A stretch of DNA of 64,000 nt from Emticicia aquatilis (GCF_014644295.1 NZ_BMKK01000001.1:682001-746000), one strand, 5' to 3'; shown: positions 43,503-51,235, numbered from the stretch's first letter. Notes: generated from the letters alone by a model not told the origin. Translations and numbers: made by a program.

Positions 43503-43531
43503 AAAGCCTCATAGCTCTGCTATGGGGCTTT
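43503..43531 (+). terminator. Terminator after the LytTR gene
   Basis: AAAGCCTCATAG pairs with CTATGGGGCTTT (two G-T pairs), loop CTCTG, then TTATG. Confidence 0.75.
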
Positions 43532-43545
43532 TATGTTTCTAAAAG

Positions 43546-43584
43546 TTTTGTCCTGTGAAAGCCCACCACGAGCCGATAAGTTCG
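43546..43584 (+). promoter_or_regulatory. Phage late promoter A (head genes)
   Basis: TTTTG (43546-43550), TCCTGTGAAA, then TAAGTTCG (43577-43584) 26 bases after TTTTG, and ATG 43589. Identical spacing to site D at 57062. Confidence 0.7.
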
Positions 43585-43588
43585 TAGC

Positions 43589-44440
43589 ATGAATTTTACT
43601 GCCGAACTTATCACCCGTACATGGGCATTAGAACCCCAATTTCACAACCGTATTGCTATGGTTGTGTTAGCTGGTCGCTTAGACCATGCTCTGAGTGTTA
43701 AAGCAAGAAAAGAGCCATACTTCGCTCGAATTTCAGCAGGCAGTTATTACTACGAAAACCGAATCACCAAAGTACCTACAAAAAGTGGTTTGGTTGCAAT
43801 TATCCCAATCATTGGTGTAATGAGCCGTTATGGCGACTTATGTAGTTGGGGTACAGAAGACATTGGCTCTTGGATTTTAGAGGCAAACGCCGATGACAAT
43901 GTATCGGCAATTGTTCTCGAAATCAATTCACCTGGGGGCAGTGTAGATGGTACTGAATTACTTGCAGCCATTGTTCGACAGTCTCAAAAACCTGTTGTTG
44001 CCTATATTACTGGGATGGCTGCCAGTGCTGCTTATTGGATTGCAAGCCAATGTAAAGAAATTGTCATGGAAGCTGCCATCAGTAGCGAAGTTGGCAGTAT
44101 TGGCGTGCTTGCTACACACATTGATGCCTCTCAATTCTACGAAAAAGAGGGTTACAAAATCACCATCATACGTTCGGAAGGCTCAGAAGACAAAAGCCTT
44201 TTTAACTCAGTCGAGCCTTTGACTGATGAGCTTTTAGTATCTGTAAGAGAAGAACTGAAACCCATTCGTAGCCAATTTATCAAGTCTGTTTCCGATGGTA
44301 GAAATATCCCTGAATCTGACAACAGCATCTTCACAGGCAAAATGTTCAATGGCAAAATTGCGACCACAAATGGAATGGCTGACCGCATTGGCTTCCTTGG
44401 CGATGCCGTGCGAAGAGCTGATTTATTAGCCCGTAAATAA
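43589..44440 (+). CDS. S49-type prohead protease
   Basis: 283 residues, SppA/S49 family, acting as the head maturation protease of many tailed phages. Seen: LEINSPGGSVDG (114-117 SPGG, oxyanion region), the nucleophile Ser146 in ITGMAASAAYW, and SSEVGSIGVLATHIDAS, where the family places the general-base Lys a few residues upstream (Lys156 in SQCKEIV is a candidate). It lies directly before the scaffold and capsid genes and should cleave them. The start codon lies five bases after the late promoter -7 element. Confidence 0.88.
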   Translation: MNFTAELITRTWALEPQFHNRIAMVVLAGRLDHALSVKARKEPYFARISAGSYYYENRITKVPTKSGLVAIIPIIGVMSRYGDLCSWGTEDIGSWILEANADDNVSAIVLEINSPGGSVDGTELLAAIVRQSQKPVVAYITGMAASAAYWIASQCKEIVMEAAISSEVGSIGVLATHIDASQFYEKEGYKITIIRSEGSEDKSLFNSVEPLTDELLVSVREELKPIRSQFIKSVSDGRNIPESDNSIFTGKMFNGKIATTNGMADRIGFLGDAVRRADLLARK

Positions 44441-44449
44441 ACTTTTTAT

Positions 44450-44872
44450 ATGAATAACAAACGCAAAACCCTTGCTGATTTGCAAGCAGAGCAGGGACAA
44501 ACCCCTGAGCCAGCAGAAGACGGAGCCACTTCTACTGAAGACAACCCAACGCCTGAAACTCCTACACCTGCCGAGACGGAAGAAACATCGACCGAAACAG
44601 CAACAGAGCAAGGAGCAACGAACCAATCGCAAGCAAATGCTTCAAGCTCTCAGATGGTGAGTATTTCGGCTACTGAATTAGCTGCTTTAAGAGCTGATGC
44701 CACTGAATGGAATCAGAAAAAAGGCAGATATGAAGTGCTAAATACTTGGTATGACAACATGAAAGCGGCTGGAGTTACACACGATGGCGATGCGGCTGAT
44801 AATAAGCCAAGTGTTAAACGCCAATCGAAAGGGAATGCGAGAGCAATCGCCATTGCCGAAAAACTGGCTTAA
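44450..44872 (+). CDS. Probable head scaffold protein
   Basis: 140 residues, very rich in Glu/Thr/Pro/Gln in the first 65 residues (TPEPAEDGATSTEDNPTPET) with a basic helical C-terminus (VKRQSKGNARAIAIAEKLA). The composition, size and place between protease and capsid fit a scaffold that is degraded during maturation. No sequence family is recognised. Confidence 0.6.
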   Translation: MNNKRKTLADLQAEQGQTPEPAEDGATSTEDNPTPETPTPAETEETSTETATEQGATNQSQANASSSQMVSISATELAALRADATEWNQKKGRYEVLNTWYDNMKAAGVTHDGDAADNKPSVKRQSKGNARAIAIAEKLA

Positions 44873-44918
44873 AACTCACTCAAATTACATTTCATCAACA
44901 ATTTAAAACCAAACCAAA

Positions 44919-45914
44919 ATGCCAGTACCTGCAACAGATTCTATCTCGGTGGCAGACATTTCGACCGACTTGCAGAACTATGCCTTGGATAACCAAGAGC
45001 ATTTGATTCAGCAAGTTACATCTGTTGGTTTCGATGGGATTCCCGGAAGCCCACTCGTTCCATTAGATGACTACGTAATGTTTTTGCCAACTACCGGTGA
45101 AGTCGTATTGACCGACTTAATCGTAGATGACCCACTCCAGCCCGGGGGAACAGACACATTCGACCCTAAAAATGAGGTAGTAAAGTATAAGACACGTAAA
45201 GCGTCTGTAAAACCTGCCAAAGTCGATTTGAAGTTCAAGCACACGAAAATTATGGCCATGTATAACACTTACATTGGCCGTGTAAAAAGCAAGAAAATCG
45301 ACCCTAAAACATATCCTTACGAGGAAGATGTGATTAAGAAGATTTTGAAGGCAGTGAAAAAATATTTGCGTTTGGCGATGTGGCAGGCGGAACACAATGA
45401 AGCTGACAAATCGTTTATGGGTCTTTTCGACGGCTGGATAAAGCAAATTTTAGATGCAATTGCGTTGAATGATGGCTCTATCAATATAGTTGATATTGAT
45501 GCTATTAATGGCACGAATGCAGTTGCTCAGTTGACTAAGATGAAAAAAGCATTGCCTGCGGGTGTACGCTATGGCAACAATGCTGTTTTGATTCTCAATG
45601 AAGAAACGAAGGATTTCTATGAGGAAAACTACCAAGCTCTACATGGTACGCTTCCATACAATACAGGGTTCACCAAAAAGTATTTGGATGGCTCTAACAT
45701 AGAAATTATCGTCGAAGAAGGTTTGGCAGGTTTTGACCGTCCAATCATTACGACAAGAGAGAACCTTGTATTCTTGTATGACGATGAAAACAAGCAAAAC
45801 AACGTCGATTTTGACTACCAAAAAAGAGACCGTTCACTTGCTTATATCATGGACTTCTTCACAGGTGTAGGTATTTGTGCAACGGAGCTTATTTGGGTCG
45901 GAGATTCAAACTAA
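44919..45914 (+). CDS. Major capsid protein (HK97-like)
   Basis: 331 residues. Position after protease and scaffold, length, and the pattern of a helical N-arm (VADISTDLQNYALDNQE), a long spine helix (EEDVIKKILKAVKKYLRLAMWQ) and an A-domain-like beta end (NIEIIVEEGLAGFDRPIITTRENLVFLYDD) fit an HK97-fold capsid. The fold is inferred. It forms the icosahedral shell. A clear terminator follows. Confidence 0.72.
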   Translation: MPVPATDSISVADISTDLQNYALDNQEHLIQQVTSVGFDGIPGSPLVPLDDYVMFLPTTGEVVLTDLIVDDPLQPGGTDTFDPKNEVVKYKTRKASVKPAKVDLKFKHTKIMAMYNTYIGRVKSKKIDPKTYPYEEDVIKKILKAVKKYLRLAMWQAEHNEADKSFMGLFDGWIKQILDAIALNDGSINIVDIDAINGTNAVAQLTKMKKALPAGVRYGNNAVLILNEETKDFYEENYQALHGTLPYNTGFTKKYLDGSNIEIIVEEGLAGFDRPIITTRENLVFLYDDENKQNNVDFDYQKRDRSLAYIMDFFTGVGICATELIWVGDSN

Positions 45915-45928
45915 TAAGCCATTGAAAG

Positions 45929-45964
45929 CCTATCTATCATTTATTTGATAGATAGGTGTTTTTT
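45929..45964 (+). terminator. Terminator after the capsid gene
   Basis: CCTATCTATCA pairs with TGATAGATAGG across six bases, followed by TGTTTTTTC. Confidence 0.85.
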
Positions 45965-45988
45965 CACTTCTCAAACAAATTTTCAAAC

Positions 45989-46537
45989 ATGTCAAATGTA
46001 AATTTTGCAAGTTTAGTAGTTGATTCACACCAAGAGGGAAACCCAGGTGGTGTATATACTCTTGGAGTAGTTTTAGCAAAATCCTTTACGGCACCGTGGC
46101 CCGTGAAAGGAGATATTACGGCTGGTGAAATTACGGTGGCTCCCCGAATACCAGTAGCTACTAAAATTGCCGTTTATGATTTTCCAGATGGTAAAGTTGA
46201 AGCATCTTCGGAAAAACAAGGAGAACCAGGCTTTCAGAGTTTTAAACATAATATCGAATTTATGTTTGCATCATTCAGTAAAGGACACCAAGCAGAATTA
46301 AGTAAATTTTTGAATGCTGGTGGTGTATTCTTTGTTGAAATGGGCGATGGCTTATTTGGGGTTGTAGGTTCTTCAAAAACTCCAGTATATGCCAAACAGT
46401 CTTTCAAAACAGGCAAGAAAGGTGGCGACCCTCGTGGCTTTACTATGAAAGGTGATGCCGATGGTATTATGTGGGATATTTTACCTTTAAGCCCAACAGT
46501 AGCAGCGGCTTTAAATTTTGAAGCTTTACCAGCTTAA
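45989..46537 (+). CDS. Phage structural protein, possible tail tube or head decoration
   Basis: 182 residues from ATG 45989 (MSNVNFASL). Beta-rich, with many Gly/Val stretches (GVYTLGVVLAKSF, GGVFFVEMGDGLFGVVG) and few cysteines. Its place behind the capsid suggests a highly expressed structural protein. No family is recognised. Confidence 0.5.
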   Translation: MSNVNFASLVVDSHQEGNPGGVYTLGVVLAKSFTAPWPVKGDITAGEITVAPRIPVATKIAVYDFPDGKVEASSEKQGEPGFQSFKHNIEFMFASFSKGHQAELSKFLNAGGVFFVEMGDGLFGVVGSSKTPVYAKQSFKTGKKGGDPRGFTMKGDADGIMWDILPLSPTVAAALNFEALPA

Positions 46538-46592
46538 TTATGATTTTTTAAAAGGCATTGCCTTTTTGCTCATTTCAAAACAATTTACCGTA

Positions 46593-46865
46593 ATGAAAAA
46601 CTACAAATTTAAACAAGGTTTTAAGCCCGGTTCGATTAGTAAGGTCGTGCCAGGTGTGGGTTTAATGCGGATTGATGAAAATATTAGTGACGCCGATGCA
46701 AAGAAATTGATTGATGCTGGTGTAACTAATATTTTCGAGTCTGTCAGAACTCCTGCTGTAAAGGCTTCAACCTCTAAACCAACTCCAACAGATGGCAAAG
46801 AACAAAAACGAACAGCTACCAAGCCAAAATCAGGTAGCAAAGTTGCAGACGCCACAACCGCCTGA
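46593..46865 (+). CDS. Small phage protein with Lys/Thr-rich tail
   Basis: 90 residues from ATG 46593. The first 55 residues (KFKQGFKPGSISKVVPGVGLM, SDADAKKLIDAGVTNIFE) resemble the short head-tail-joining domains found after capsid genes; the tail is Lys/Thr/Pro-rich (STSKPTPTDGKEQKRT). Its end overlaps the repeat protein by 74 bases. Confidence 0.5.
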   Translation: MKNYKFKQGFKPGSISKVVPGVGLMRIDENISDADAKKLIDAGVTNIFESVRTPAVKASTSKPTPTDGKEQKRTATKPKSGSKVADATTA

Positions 46866-47331
46866 GCAACCAAAAGCTCCTGAACCTGAGCAACCGAAAG
46901 CTCCTGAGCCTGAGCAACCGAAAGTTCCTGAACCCGAGCAACTGAAAGCTCCTGAGCCTGAGCAACCGAAAGCTCCTGAGCCTGAGCAACCGAAAGTTCC
47001 TGAACCCGAGCAACTGAAAGCTCCTGAGCCTGAGCAACCGAAAGTTCCTGAACCCGAGCAACTGAAAGCTCCTGAGCCTGAGCAACCGAAAGCTCCTGAA
47101 CCTGATGAAACTATTGGTAAAGAGAAAGCCAAAGAGATATTGAAGAATGTCTTAAAGAACATCAAGGAATCTATTTTTAATGGTGAAGGTGAAACGGATG
47201 TACAAGTCTCGAATTCTGCGGCAAAAGCAAAAGCAGAACTTGATAGAAGGAAAGCCGAAAGTCAAGAGAGAGCGGGCAAAAAAGATGTGATTAATACTGA
47301 GCCTATTTATAGAAGCCGTACAGAAAAATAA
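46792..47331 (+). CDS. Proline-rich repeat protein
   Basis: 179 residues. Residues 25-104 are ten copies of an 8-residue unit EQPKAPEP with P/L and A/V variants, forming an extended PxxP rod. A short charged helix (KEKAKEILKNVLKNIKESIF) and a basic C-terminus follow. Comparable periodic proline rods act as spacers in TonB and phage tail proteins. The gene starts 74 bases inside the previous one and is followed by a terminator. Confidence 0.6.
   Translation: MAKNKNEQLPSQNQVAKLQTPQPPEQPKAPEPEQPKAPEPEQPKVPEPEQLKAPEPEQPKAPEPEQPKVPEPEQLKAPEPEQPKVPEPEQLKAPEPEQPKAPEPDETIGKEKAKEILKNVLKNIKESIFNGEGETDVQVSNSAAKAKAELDRRKAESQERAGKKDVINTEPIYRSRTEK
46864..47103 (+). repeat. Ten 24-bp tandem repeats
   Basis: Unit GAGCAACCGAAAGCTCCTGA plus four bases, ten in-frame copies, with variants CTG for CCG and GTT for GCT arranged in a 48-bp higher-order pattern. 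This length suits slippage and length polymorphism. Confidence 0.85.
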
Positions 47332-47338
47332 TGCCCTC

Positions 47339-47370
47339 AAAAATACCTGTTTGCAAAAGCAGGTATTTTT
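47339..47370 (+). terminator. Terminator after the repeat protein
   Basis: AAAAATACCTG pairs with CAGGTATTTTT across TTTGCAAAAG, followed by TTG. Confidence 0.85.
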
Positions 47371-47380
47371 TGTATGTTTG
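47350..47380 (+). promoter_or_regulatory. Consensus promoter inside/after the terminator
   Basis: TTTG (47350-47353, in the terminator loop), 19 bases, TATGTTTG (47373-47380): exact consensus. The predicted start is near 47385, the first paired base of the structured RNA. Confidence 0.68.
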
Positions 47381-47383
47381 TAA

Positions 47384-47514
47384 TGCAAACTTAAATACCA
47401 TTTATAGGCATACCACGTGTTGGCAAGAGATTGCCGACAGGCAGGGGTTGAAAGAACCCTACGTGGTTGCCTTTATGGTTAATTAAGTTTGCAGGACCTG
47501 TCGGCTCTTTTTTT
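47384..47514 (+). ncRNA. Candidate structured RNA with pseudoknot
   Basis: A long closing stem: TGCAAACTTAA (47384-47394) pairs with TTAAGTTTGCA (47483-47493), continuing through an imperfect ACCAT...GGCA / TGCC...ATGGT part to ACCACGT (47412-47418) / ACGTGGT (47461-47467). Inside are two hairpins: GGCAA-GAGA-TTGCC (47422-47435, GNRA loop) and GGGTT-GAAAG-AACCC (47445-47459). The joining GACAGG (47436-47441) can pair with CCTGTC (47497-47502) just outside, a pseudoknot; extended to GCCGACAGG/CCTGTCGGC with a T7 run it is also a terminator. ORFs on either strand through it look accidental. It may be a riboswitch-like leader of the next gene or a free sRNA. Confidence 0.6.
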
Positions 47515-47757
47515 ATGTATGCCAAACCTGACTCAATCCCATCTGCTACGGAATTTTTAAAGTCCGAGGACATCGAAACTGATGTTTTAGAATCTGCTTT
47601 GCTCAATTTCCTTTTTTACTGCCCTATTCCCGACCACTTCGAAGACCCTTACGATTATATCTTAGCAATGAGTTATTACGAAGTAATTAGCTCGTTTTTA
47701 GAAATCTTGCAAAATGAACGAAAGAAAAGCCCTAAAAGCACGTTTAGAACTGCTTGA
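47515..47757 (+). CDS. Hypothetical phage protein downstream of the structured RNA
   Basis: ATG 47515 follows the T7 run directly, giving 80 residues (MYAKPDSIPSATEFLKSEDI). Helical, acidic, no motif recognised. It overlaps the next gene by 44 bases. If the upstream RNA is a leader, this gene and the ones after it would be under its control. Confidence 0.5.
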   Translation: MYAKPDSIPSATEFLKSEDIETDVLESALLNFLFYCPIPDHFEDPYDYILAMSYYEVISSFLEILQNERKKSPKSTFRTA

Positions 47758-48355
47758 ATCAGGTTTGAGAACAAAAAAATACACTCAAGCAGAAGTTGAT
47801 TTATGCAAAGAAGCATATCAAAAACTATGCAATGAGGGCGTTAAACCTGATATAAAGCAGGTTGTACCTGTTCCGACCAGTAGCGTACCTACCAAGACTT
47901 ATGGTCAAAACGATGTACTGCAATTAGATGAAAATGCAAAACAGGTTATTAACCAGCTACGAACACAACAGCAACAGTTTGATGCCCAAAAGAGTGAATT
48001 ATCTAATAGCTTGAGAAACTACCCTACTCATGTAAACTGTAAACCTGTTGTTGAGCAGATTTTAGCTCTTCGTGAGCAATGGAAGAATGTTGGCGATAAG
48101 ATTAGGTATGTTATCGAGCATGGTAAATTACCTGAAGAAAAAATTGCCGATTTGCCTGATGGTTGGGCAGATAAATTGCCCAAAAGCAAATACGAACTCG
48201 ATAGAGCAATTGGTAATTTGAAAATCAATCTTAAAAAGTGGTCTGATAAACTGAAGGCGAATAAAACGCTTGTCAAACAACAGGAATATGCTGTTAAAAT
48301 TCGTGAAGGTGAAATGAAATTAGAAATCATGCTTAAACTATTCAAATCATTATGA
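47714..48355 (+). CDS. Coiled-coil phage protein
   Basis: 213 residues, mostly helical with two coiled-coil regions (about 1-40 and 85-125, and again 155-213) separated by a Pro/Val-rich linker (VVPVPTSSVP). Overlaps neighbours on both sides (44 and 4 bases). Possibly a structural or assembly protein; no family recognised. Confidence 0.5.
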   Translation: MNERKALKARLELLESGLRTKKYTQAEVDLCKEAYQKLCNEGVKPDIKQVVPVPTSSVPTKTYGQNDVLQLDENAKQVINQLRTQQQQFDAQKSELSNSLRNYPTHVNCKPVVEQILALREQWKNVGDKIRYVIEHGKLPEEKIADLPDGWADKLPKSKYELDRAIGNLKINLKKWSDKLKANKTLVKQQEYAVKIREGEMKLEIMLKLFKSL

Positions 48356-48735
48356 AACTTGGAGACAAAGTTTACAAAGGTATTGATGCCGTCGTTACGA
48401 GAGTAATAGATGGCGATACGATTGAGGTAACAGTTGATTGCCTATTTGACATTGCTCAGAAAAATTTGCAAATTCGGCTTTATGGAATTGACACACCAGA
48501 GCTGAGTAGTACAAAAGTTGAAATTCGCACGGCCGCAAAAGCTGCCAAAGTAAGATTGACCGATTTACTTCAGGGGAAATCAGTAAAATTGACTTCATAT
48601 AAAGTTATCGACGATGATTTAGATACTGATAAATATGGACGATATTTGGCAGATGTTTACTTAGACGATAAAAATATTAATCAATTAATGATTCAAGAAG
48701 GCTATGCAAAAGAGTATTTTGGAGGAAAAAAATGA
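48352..48735 (+). CDS. Thermonuclease family protein (SNase-like)
   Basis: 127 residues. The staphylococcal nuclease core is complete: VTRVIDGDTIEVTV with the calcium/catalytic Asp, LQIRLYGIDTPEL with catalytic Arg and Asp, and DKYGRYLADVYL with the second Arg. It should cut DNA or RNA. There is no signal peptide, so it acts in the cytoplasm unless released at lysis. Its 31-base overlap with the next gene is unusual in length but the frame is clear. Confidence 0.88.
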   Translation: MKLGDKVYKGIDAVVTRVIDGDTIEVTVDCLFDIAQKNLQIRLYGIDTPELSSTKVEIRTAAKAAKVRLTDLLQGKSVKLTSYKVIDDDLDTDKYGRYLADVYLDDKNINQLMIQEGYAKEYFGGKK

Positions 48736-49114
48736 GTTGCCTGATGGCGTTTATTTATCACACTTAGTAACTAAAAAGGTCGAAACAAAGCATAGACGCT
48801 TGTTTTTTGAATTATTCAACAATACTGAGTTTCGTACACCCGAAGGTGTTCTTTATCTTGATTTAAGAACTATTTTGGGGGTAAAAGTGAAGCTGTTAAG
48901 TGTTGAGACAAATACCATTAAACCACGTGAAAGATGTGTTTTTTACATTGATGTAGAACAGTATGTTGCAAGGTTTAAAAAGATTGGATGGTTTTTATAT
49001 CCTCTATATGCCGAAGTACAGACAACAGATATACACGGCGAATGTAAGAACTCAGGTAAAGAAGAAGATTTGGTTGCTTATGGCAAGAAGATTGATAATT
49101 TGAAGAAGAAATGA
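48704..49114 (+). CDS. Hypothetical phage protein
   Basis: 136 residues (MQKSILEEKNELPDGVYL), alpha/beta, with a basic centre (KKVETKHRRLFFELF). It overlaps the nuclease gene by 31 bases and the kinase gene by four bases, so it is co-translated with both. No family recognised. Confidence 0.5.
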   Translation: MQKSILEEKNELPDGVYLSHLVTKKVETKHRRLFFELFNNTEFRTPEGVLYLDLRTILGVKVKLLSVETNTIKPRERCVFYIDVEQYVARFKKIGWFLYPLYAEVQTTDIHGECKNSGKEEDLVAYGKKIDNLKKK

Positions 49115-49605
49115 AAAAGACTTTAATTCATGTGATTGGTAATATTGCTGCTGGAAAAAGCTCGTTGATTGAAACGATAAAACCACAATTTCAAGATGCT
49201 CAGTTTTTCTCCATTGATGAGTATAGAAAAGTATATGGCAGTTGGGTCGAAGACTATGAGGGATATTCTTGGAGGAAACTTGTTGAAGATTTAATAAAAA
49301 GTCCATTTGCTATTTTAGAAACCTCTGGCACTTCAAGGTATGTTCCACTATTGGAAAAAGAATTTGATGGTAGAGTTATTCGTATTATAGTGAAAACACC
49401 TATTGATTTATGCTTAAAGAGATTTATTGACAGAAGAGATAATGGTTATGAATTAGCACCTATCCCTTGGCGAAAACCTGTTGAATTAGCTATGTTTGAT
49501 ATTAATGATATCCTTTACAGTAAAAAGTATGATGCTGAAATTGATGGCAAAAAAACTATTGAATCAATGTCTTTAGATTTTTTAAAAATATTTAAAAGAG
49601 CATAA
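49111..49605 (+). CDS. P-loop kinase (polynucleotide/nucleotide kinase-like)
   Basis: 164 residues with a Walker A HVIGNIAAGKSSLIE (residues 7-21) directly at the N-terminus and an Asp-containing second motif FFSIDEYRK (about 32-40) as in phage polynucleotide kinases and zeta-toxin-like kinases. ETSGTSRYVPLL and KTPIDLCLKRFIDRRD are the expected lid region. Substrate is unknown. Its place before ParB-like and glycosyltransferase genes recalls phage base-modification kinases, but a general nucleotide kinase is equally possible. A terminator follows. Confidence 0.72.
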   Translation: MKKTLIHVIGNIAAGKSSLIETIKPQFQDAQFFSIDEYRKVYGSWVEDYEGYSWRKLVEDLIKSPFAILETSGTSRYVPLLEKEFDGRVIRIIVKTPIDLCLKRFIDRRDNGYELAPIPWRKPVELAMFDINDILYSKKYDAEIDGKKTIESMSLDFLKIFKRA

Positions 49606-49606
49606 G

Positions 49607-49645
49607 TTTTGCCCTACTCATATAGAATACCACATTGCAGCTTTG
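49607..49645 (+). promoter_or_regulatory. Phage late promoter B
   Basis: AAGTTTTG with TTTTG at 49607-49611, CCTAC at the CCTGT position (49613), and CAGCTTTG (49638-49645) 26 bases after TTTTG. The most divergent of the five sites. The -7 element lies across the loop of the terminator at 49626. Confidence 0.5.
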
Positions 49646-49662
49646 CAATGTGGTATTTTTTT
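49626..49662 (+). terminator. Terminator after the kinase gene
   Basis: Perfect 14-bp hairpin AATACCACATTGCA / TGCAATGTGGTATT, loop GCTT, then T5. Confidence 0.92.
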
Positions 49663-49681
49663 AAATTTAAGTTTGCAAAAC

Positions 49682-50299
49682 ATGATTAATGAACTCTTCA
49701 TTACCGAAAAGGTAAAGGTTAGTGAGCTTGTCCCCAGCTCCAAAAATCCCCGAAAAATTAAGCAAGAAGAACGAAAGAAACTTTGGGAGCGTATTCAGAA
49801 ATATGGTATGATTTCTATACCTATTCGTGATGCCGATGGTACGCTATTAGGCGGAAAACAACGTTGTGAGTTGCTTGTGCAATATGGCCTTGGCGATTCT
49901 ATGATTGATGTCCGTACAGCTACTCGAAAGCTGACTGATGAAGAATTACGAGAAGTAATGGTTATCGAAAATACCCATGCTGGAGAGTGGGATTTGGAGA
50001 TACTAAAAAAAGAGTTTGATGATTTTTTAGACCTGTCAGATTATGGTTTCAATCTTGATGCCATCGACCAAGTGGCTAATGAAATTGCCGAAGCCCAAGA
50101 ACCTGAATACCCAATTGTTCCAAAGTTTTCGGAGAAATATAGTGCTGTTATCATCGTCATCGAAAATTCTATTGATGAAAATTTTGTTCGGTCTGTTTTA
50201 GGCTTAGAGGTAATGAAAGATTATAAAACCTCGAATGTTGGTGAAAGTTATGTTCTGAATGCAAAACAATTTACTGAAAGATGGAACAAACGCCTATAA
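49682..50299 (+). CDS. ParB/sulfiredoxin-fold phage protein
   Basis: ATG 49682 (MINELFITEKVKVSEL) is preferred over a TTG at 49643; 205 residues. The ParB N-terminal domain runs about 9-110: VSELVPSSKNPRKIKQEE, and GGKQRCELLVQYGL at the box II position, followed by NTHAGEWDLEIL. There is no HTH, so it is not a partition ParB. Phage relatives are nucleases or act in modified-base metabolism. It overlaps the glycosyltransferase gene by 19 bases. Confidence 0.8.
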   Translation: MINELFITEKVKVSELVPSSKNPRKIKQEERKKLWERIQKYGMISIPIRDADGTLLGGKQRCELLVQYGLGDSMIDVRTATRKLTDEELREVMVIENTHAGEWDLEILKKEFDDFLDLSDYGFNLDAIDQVANEIAEAQEPEYPIVPKFSEKYSAVIIVIENSIDENFVRSVLGLEVMKDYKTSNVGESYVLNAKQFTERWNKRL

Positions 50300-51024
50300 A
50301 AGTCTTGATAGCAAGCCATAAACGAGCCGCTAAAATCACTACTCATAAGAAAGTATCGAATAGTATCATTTGTATTCCAGAGAGCCAATTAGGTGAATAC
50401 CGTGAGCATTGTGGCCATAACTACGAAATTGTTACGCATCCTGATTCTGTTGTGGGTCTTAGTTGGAAACGCCAGTGGATGATGGAATATTTCGGCGATG
50501 CTTTTCACTTGGACGATGATTTGATGTTTATGAAGCGTATTTATACTGAGCCTAACGAACCTGATAAATTGGCACCCGATGAAATATTTGAGGTCATTCA
50601 ATCCACAGCACGTGCTGCTCGTCAAAGTGGGGCCTATATTTTCGGGTTCAATACAAGCGGAAAACCATTTACATACAGCTCGCTCGCTCCCGTCCAAATA
50701 TCAGGGTACATAAACACTTGTGCTTTTGGGCTATTTGTTGGCTCAAAACTTTTCTTTCGTCCTGAACAGCGATACCAAGAAGACTATTGGCTTTCGGGCT
50801 TAAATGCTTATCATAACCGAAAAATTTGGAGGGACAATCGTTTTTATTTTCACTTTGGCGAGACCTGGACCGGAGCTGGTGGACTGGCAGAATTTAGAAA
50901 TTTGGAAACACTCGAAAAAACTTTGAAGGAATTACAGAAATTCTTCGGAGAAGATGTAATTTGCGTCAGAAAGATGGGAACAAAAAACCACCCGTATCAA
51001 ATGAACTTCAAAGTACCATTCTGA
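50281..51024 (+). CDS. Phage GT-A glycosyltransferase (GREB1/TAGT-like)
   Basis: 247 residues. IKVLIASHKRA opens the nucleotide-sugar fold, SWKRQWMMEYFGDAFHLDDDLMFM carries a DDD metal motif (about 78-80), and RPEQRYQEDYWLSGLNAYHN gives the later acidic motif, as in the TET/JBP-associated glycosyltransferases that Iyer and colleagues described as modifying DNA bases. It probably transfers a sugar, perhaps to phage DNA, with the ParB-like and kinase genes upstream. No TET/JBP hydroxylase is in the window, so the acceptor is unknown. Confidence 0.68.
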   Translation: MEQTPIKVLIASHKRAAKITTHKKVSNSIICIPESQLGEYREHCGHNYEIVTHPDSVVGLSWKRQWMMEYFGDAFHLDDDLMFMKRIYTEPNEPDKLAPDEIFEVIQSTARAARQSGAYIFGFNTSGKPFTYSSLAPVQISGYINTCAFGLFVGSKLFFRPEQRYQEDYWLSGLNAYHNRKIWRDNRFYFHFGETWTGAGGLAEFRNLETLEKTLKELQKFFGEDVICVRKMGTKNHPYQMNFKVPF

Positions 51025-51143
51025 TGAAAAAGAGCAAAACGAGAGTAATTATCAGGTTATATTTTCGGTACGTCATGCAAATACTGTTTCCAAGACCCGA
51101 AACGTTCATTCGTAAAGAATGGATTGAAAAATCGAAAGAATAA
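51024..51143 (+). CDS. Small basic phage protein
   Basis: 39 residues from ATG 51024, which shares its A with the glycosyltransferase TGA. Very basic (KKSKTRVIIRLYFRYVMQ). A longer frame opens at 50961 but would overlap the glycosyltransferase by 60 bases. Function unknown. Confidence 0.45.
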   Translation: MKKSKTRVIIRLYFRYVMQILFPRPETFIRKEWIEKSKE

Positions 51144-51158
51144 GTTCTTGTAGTCTGC

Positions 51159-51190
51159 AAAAAATCCTGTCAACATTGGCAGGATTTTTT
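51159..51190 (+). terminator. Terminator after the glycosyltransferase unit
   Basis: AAAAAATCCTG pairs with CAGGATTTTTT across ten bases. Confidence 0.88.
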
Positions 51191-51235
51191 GTTTTATAGC
51201 CTGCCAAAAAAGCAGATAAAATATATGTTTTACTG

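Noticed and set aside
43542-43585. LytTR double site as an explanation of all late promoters
   Set aside because: TAAGTTCGT fits a half-site only at site A, and the two halves are not at the usual spacing; kept only as a hypothesis.
46864-47103. CRISPR-like repeat array
   Set aside because: The 24-bp units are contiguous, in frame and without unique spacers; no cas genes are nearby.
46816-47165. Minus-strand ORFs through the proline repeat
   Set aside because: They are the complement of the 24-bp tandem repeat, so openness follows from repetition; all neighbours are plus strand.
47391-47606. Minus-strand 71-residue ORF over the structured RNA
   Set aside because: It spans the inverted-repeat RNA and a plus-strand start, has no promoter and its residues show no coding pattern.
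49648-49690. Start of the ParB-like gene at a TTG (49643) or ATG (49648)
   Set aside because: These lie inside a strong terminator hairpin; ATG 49682 gives the normal ParB N-terminus.
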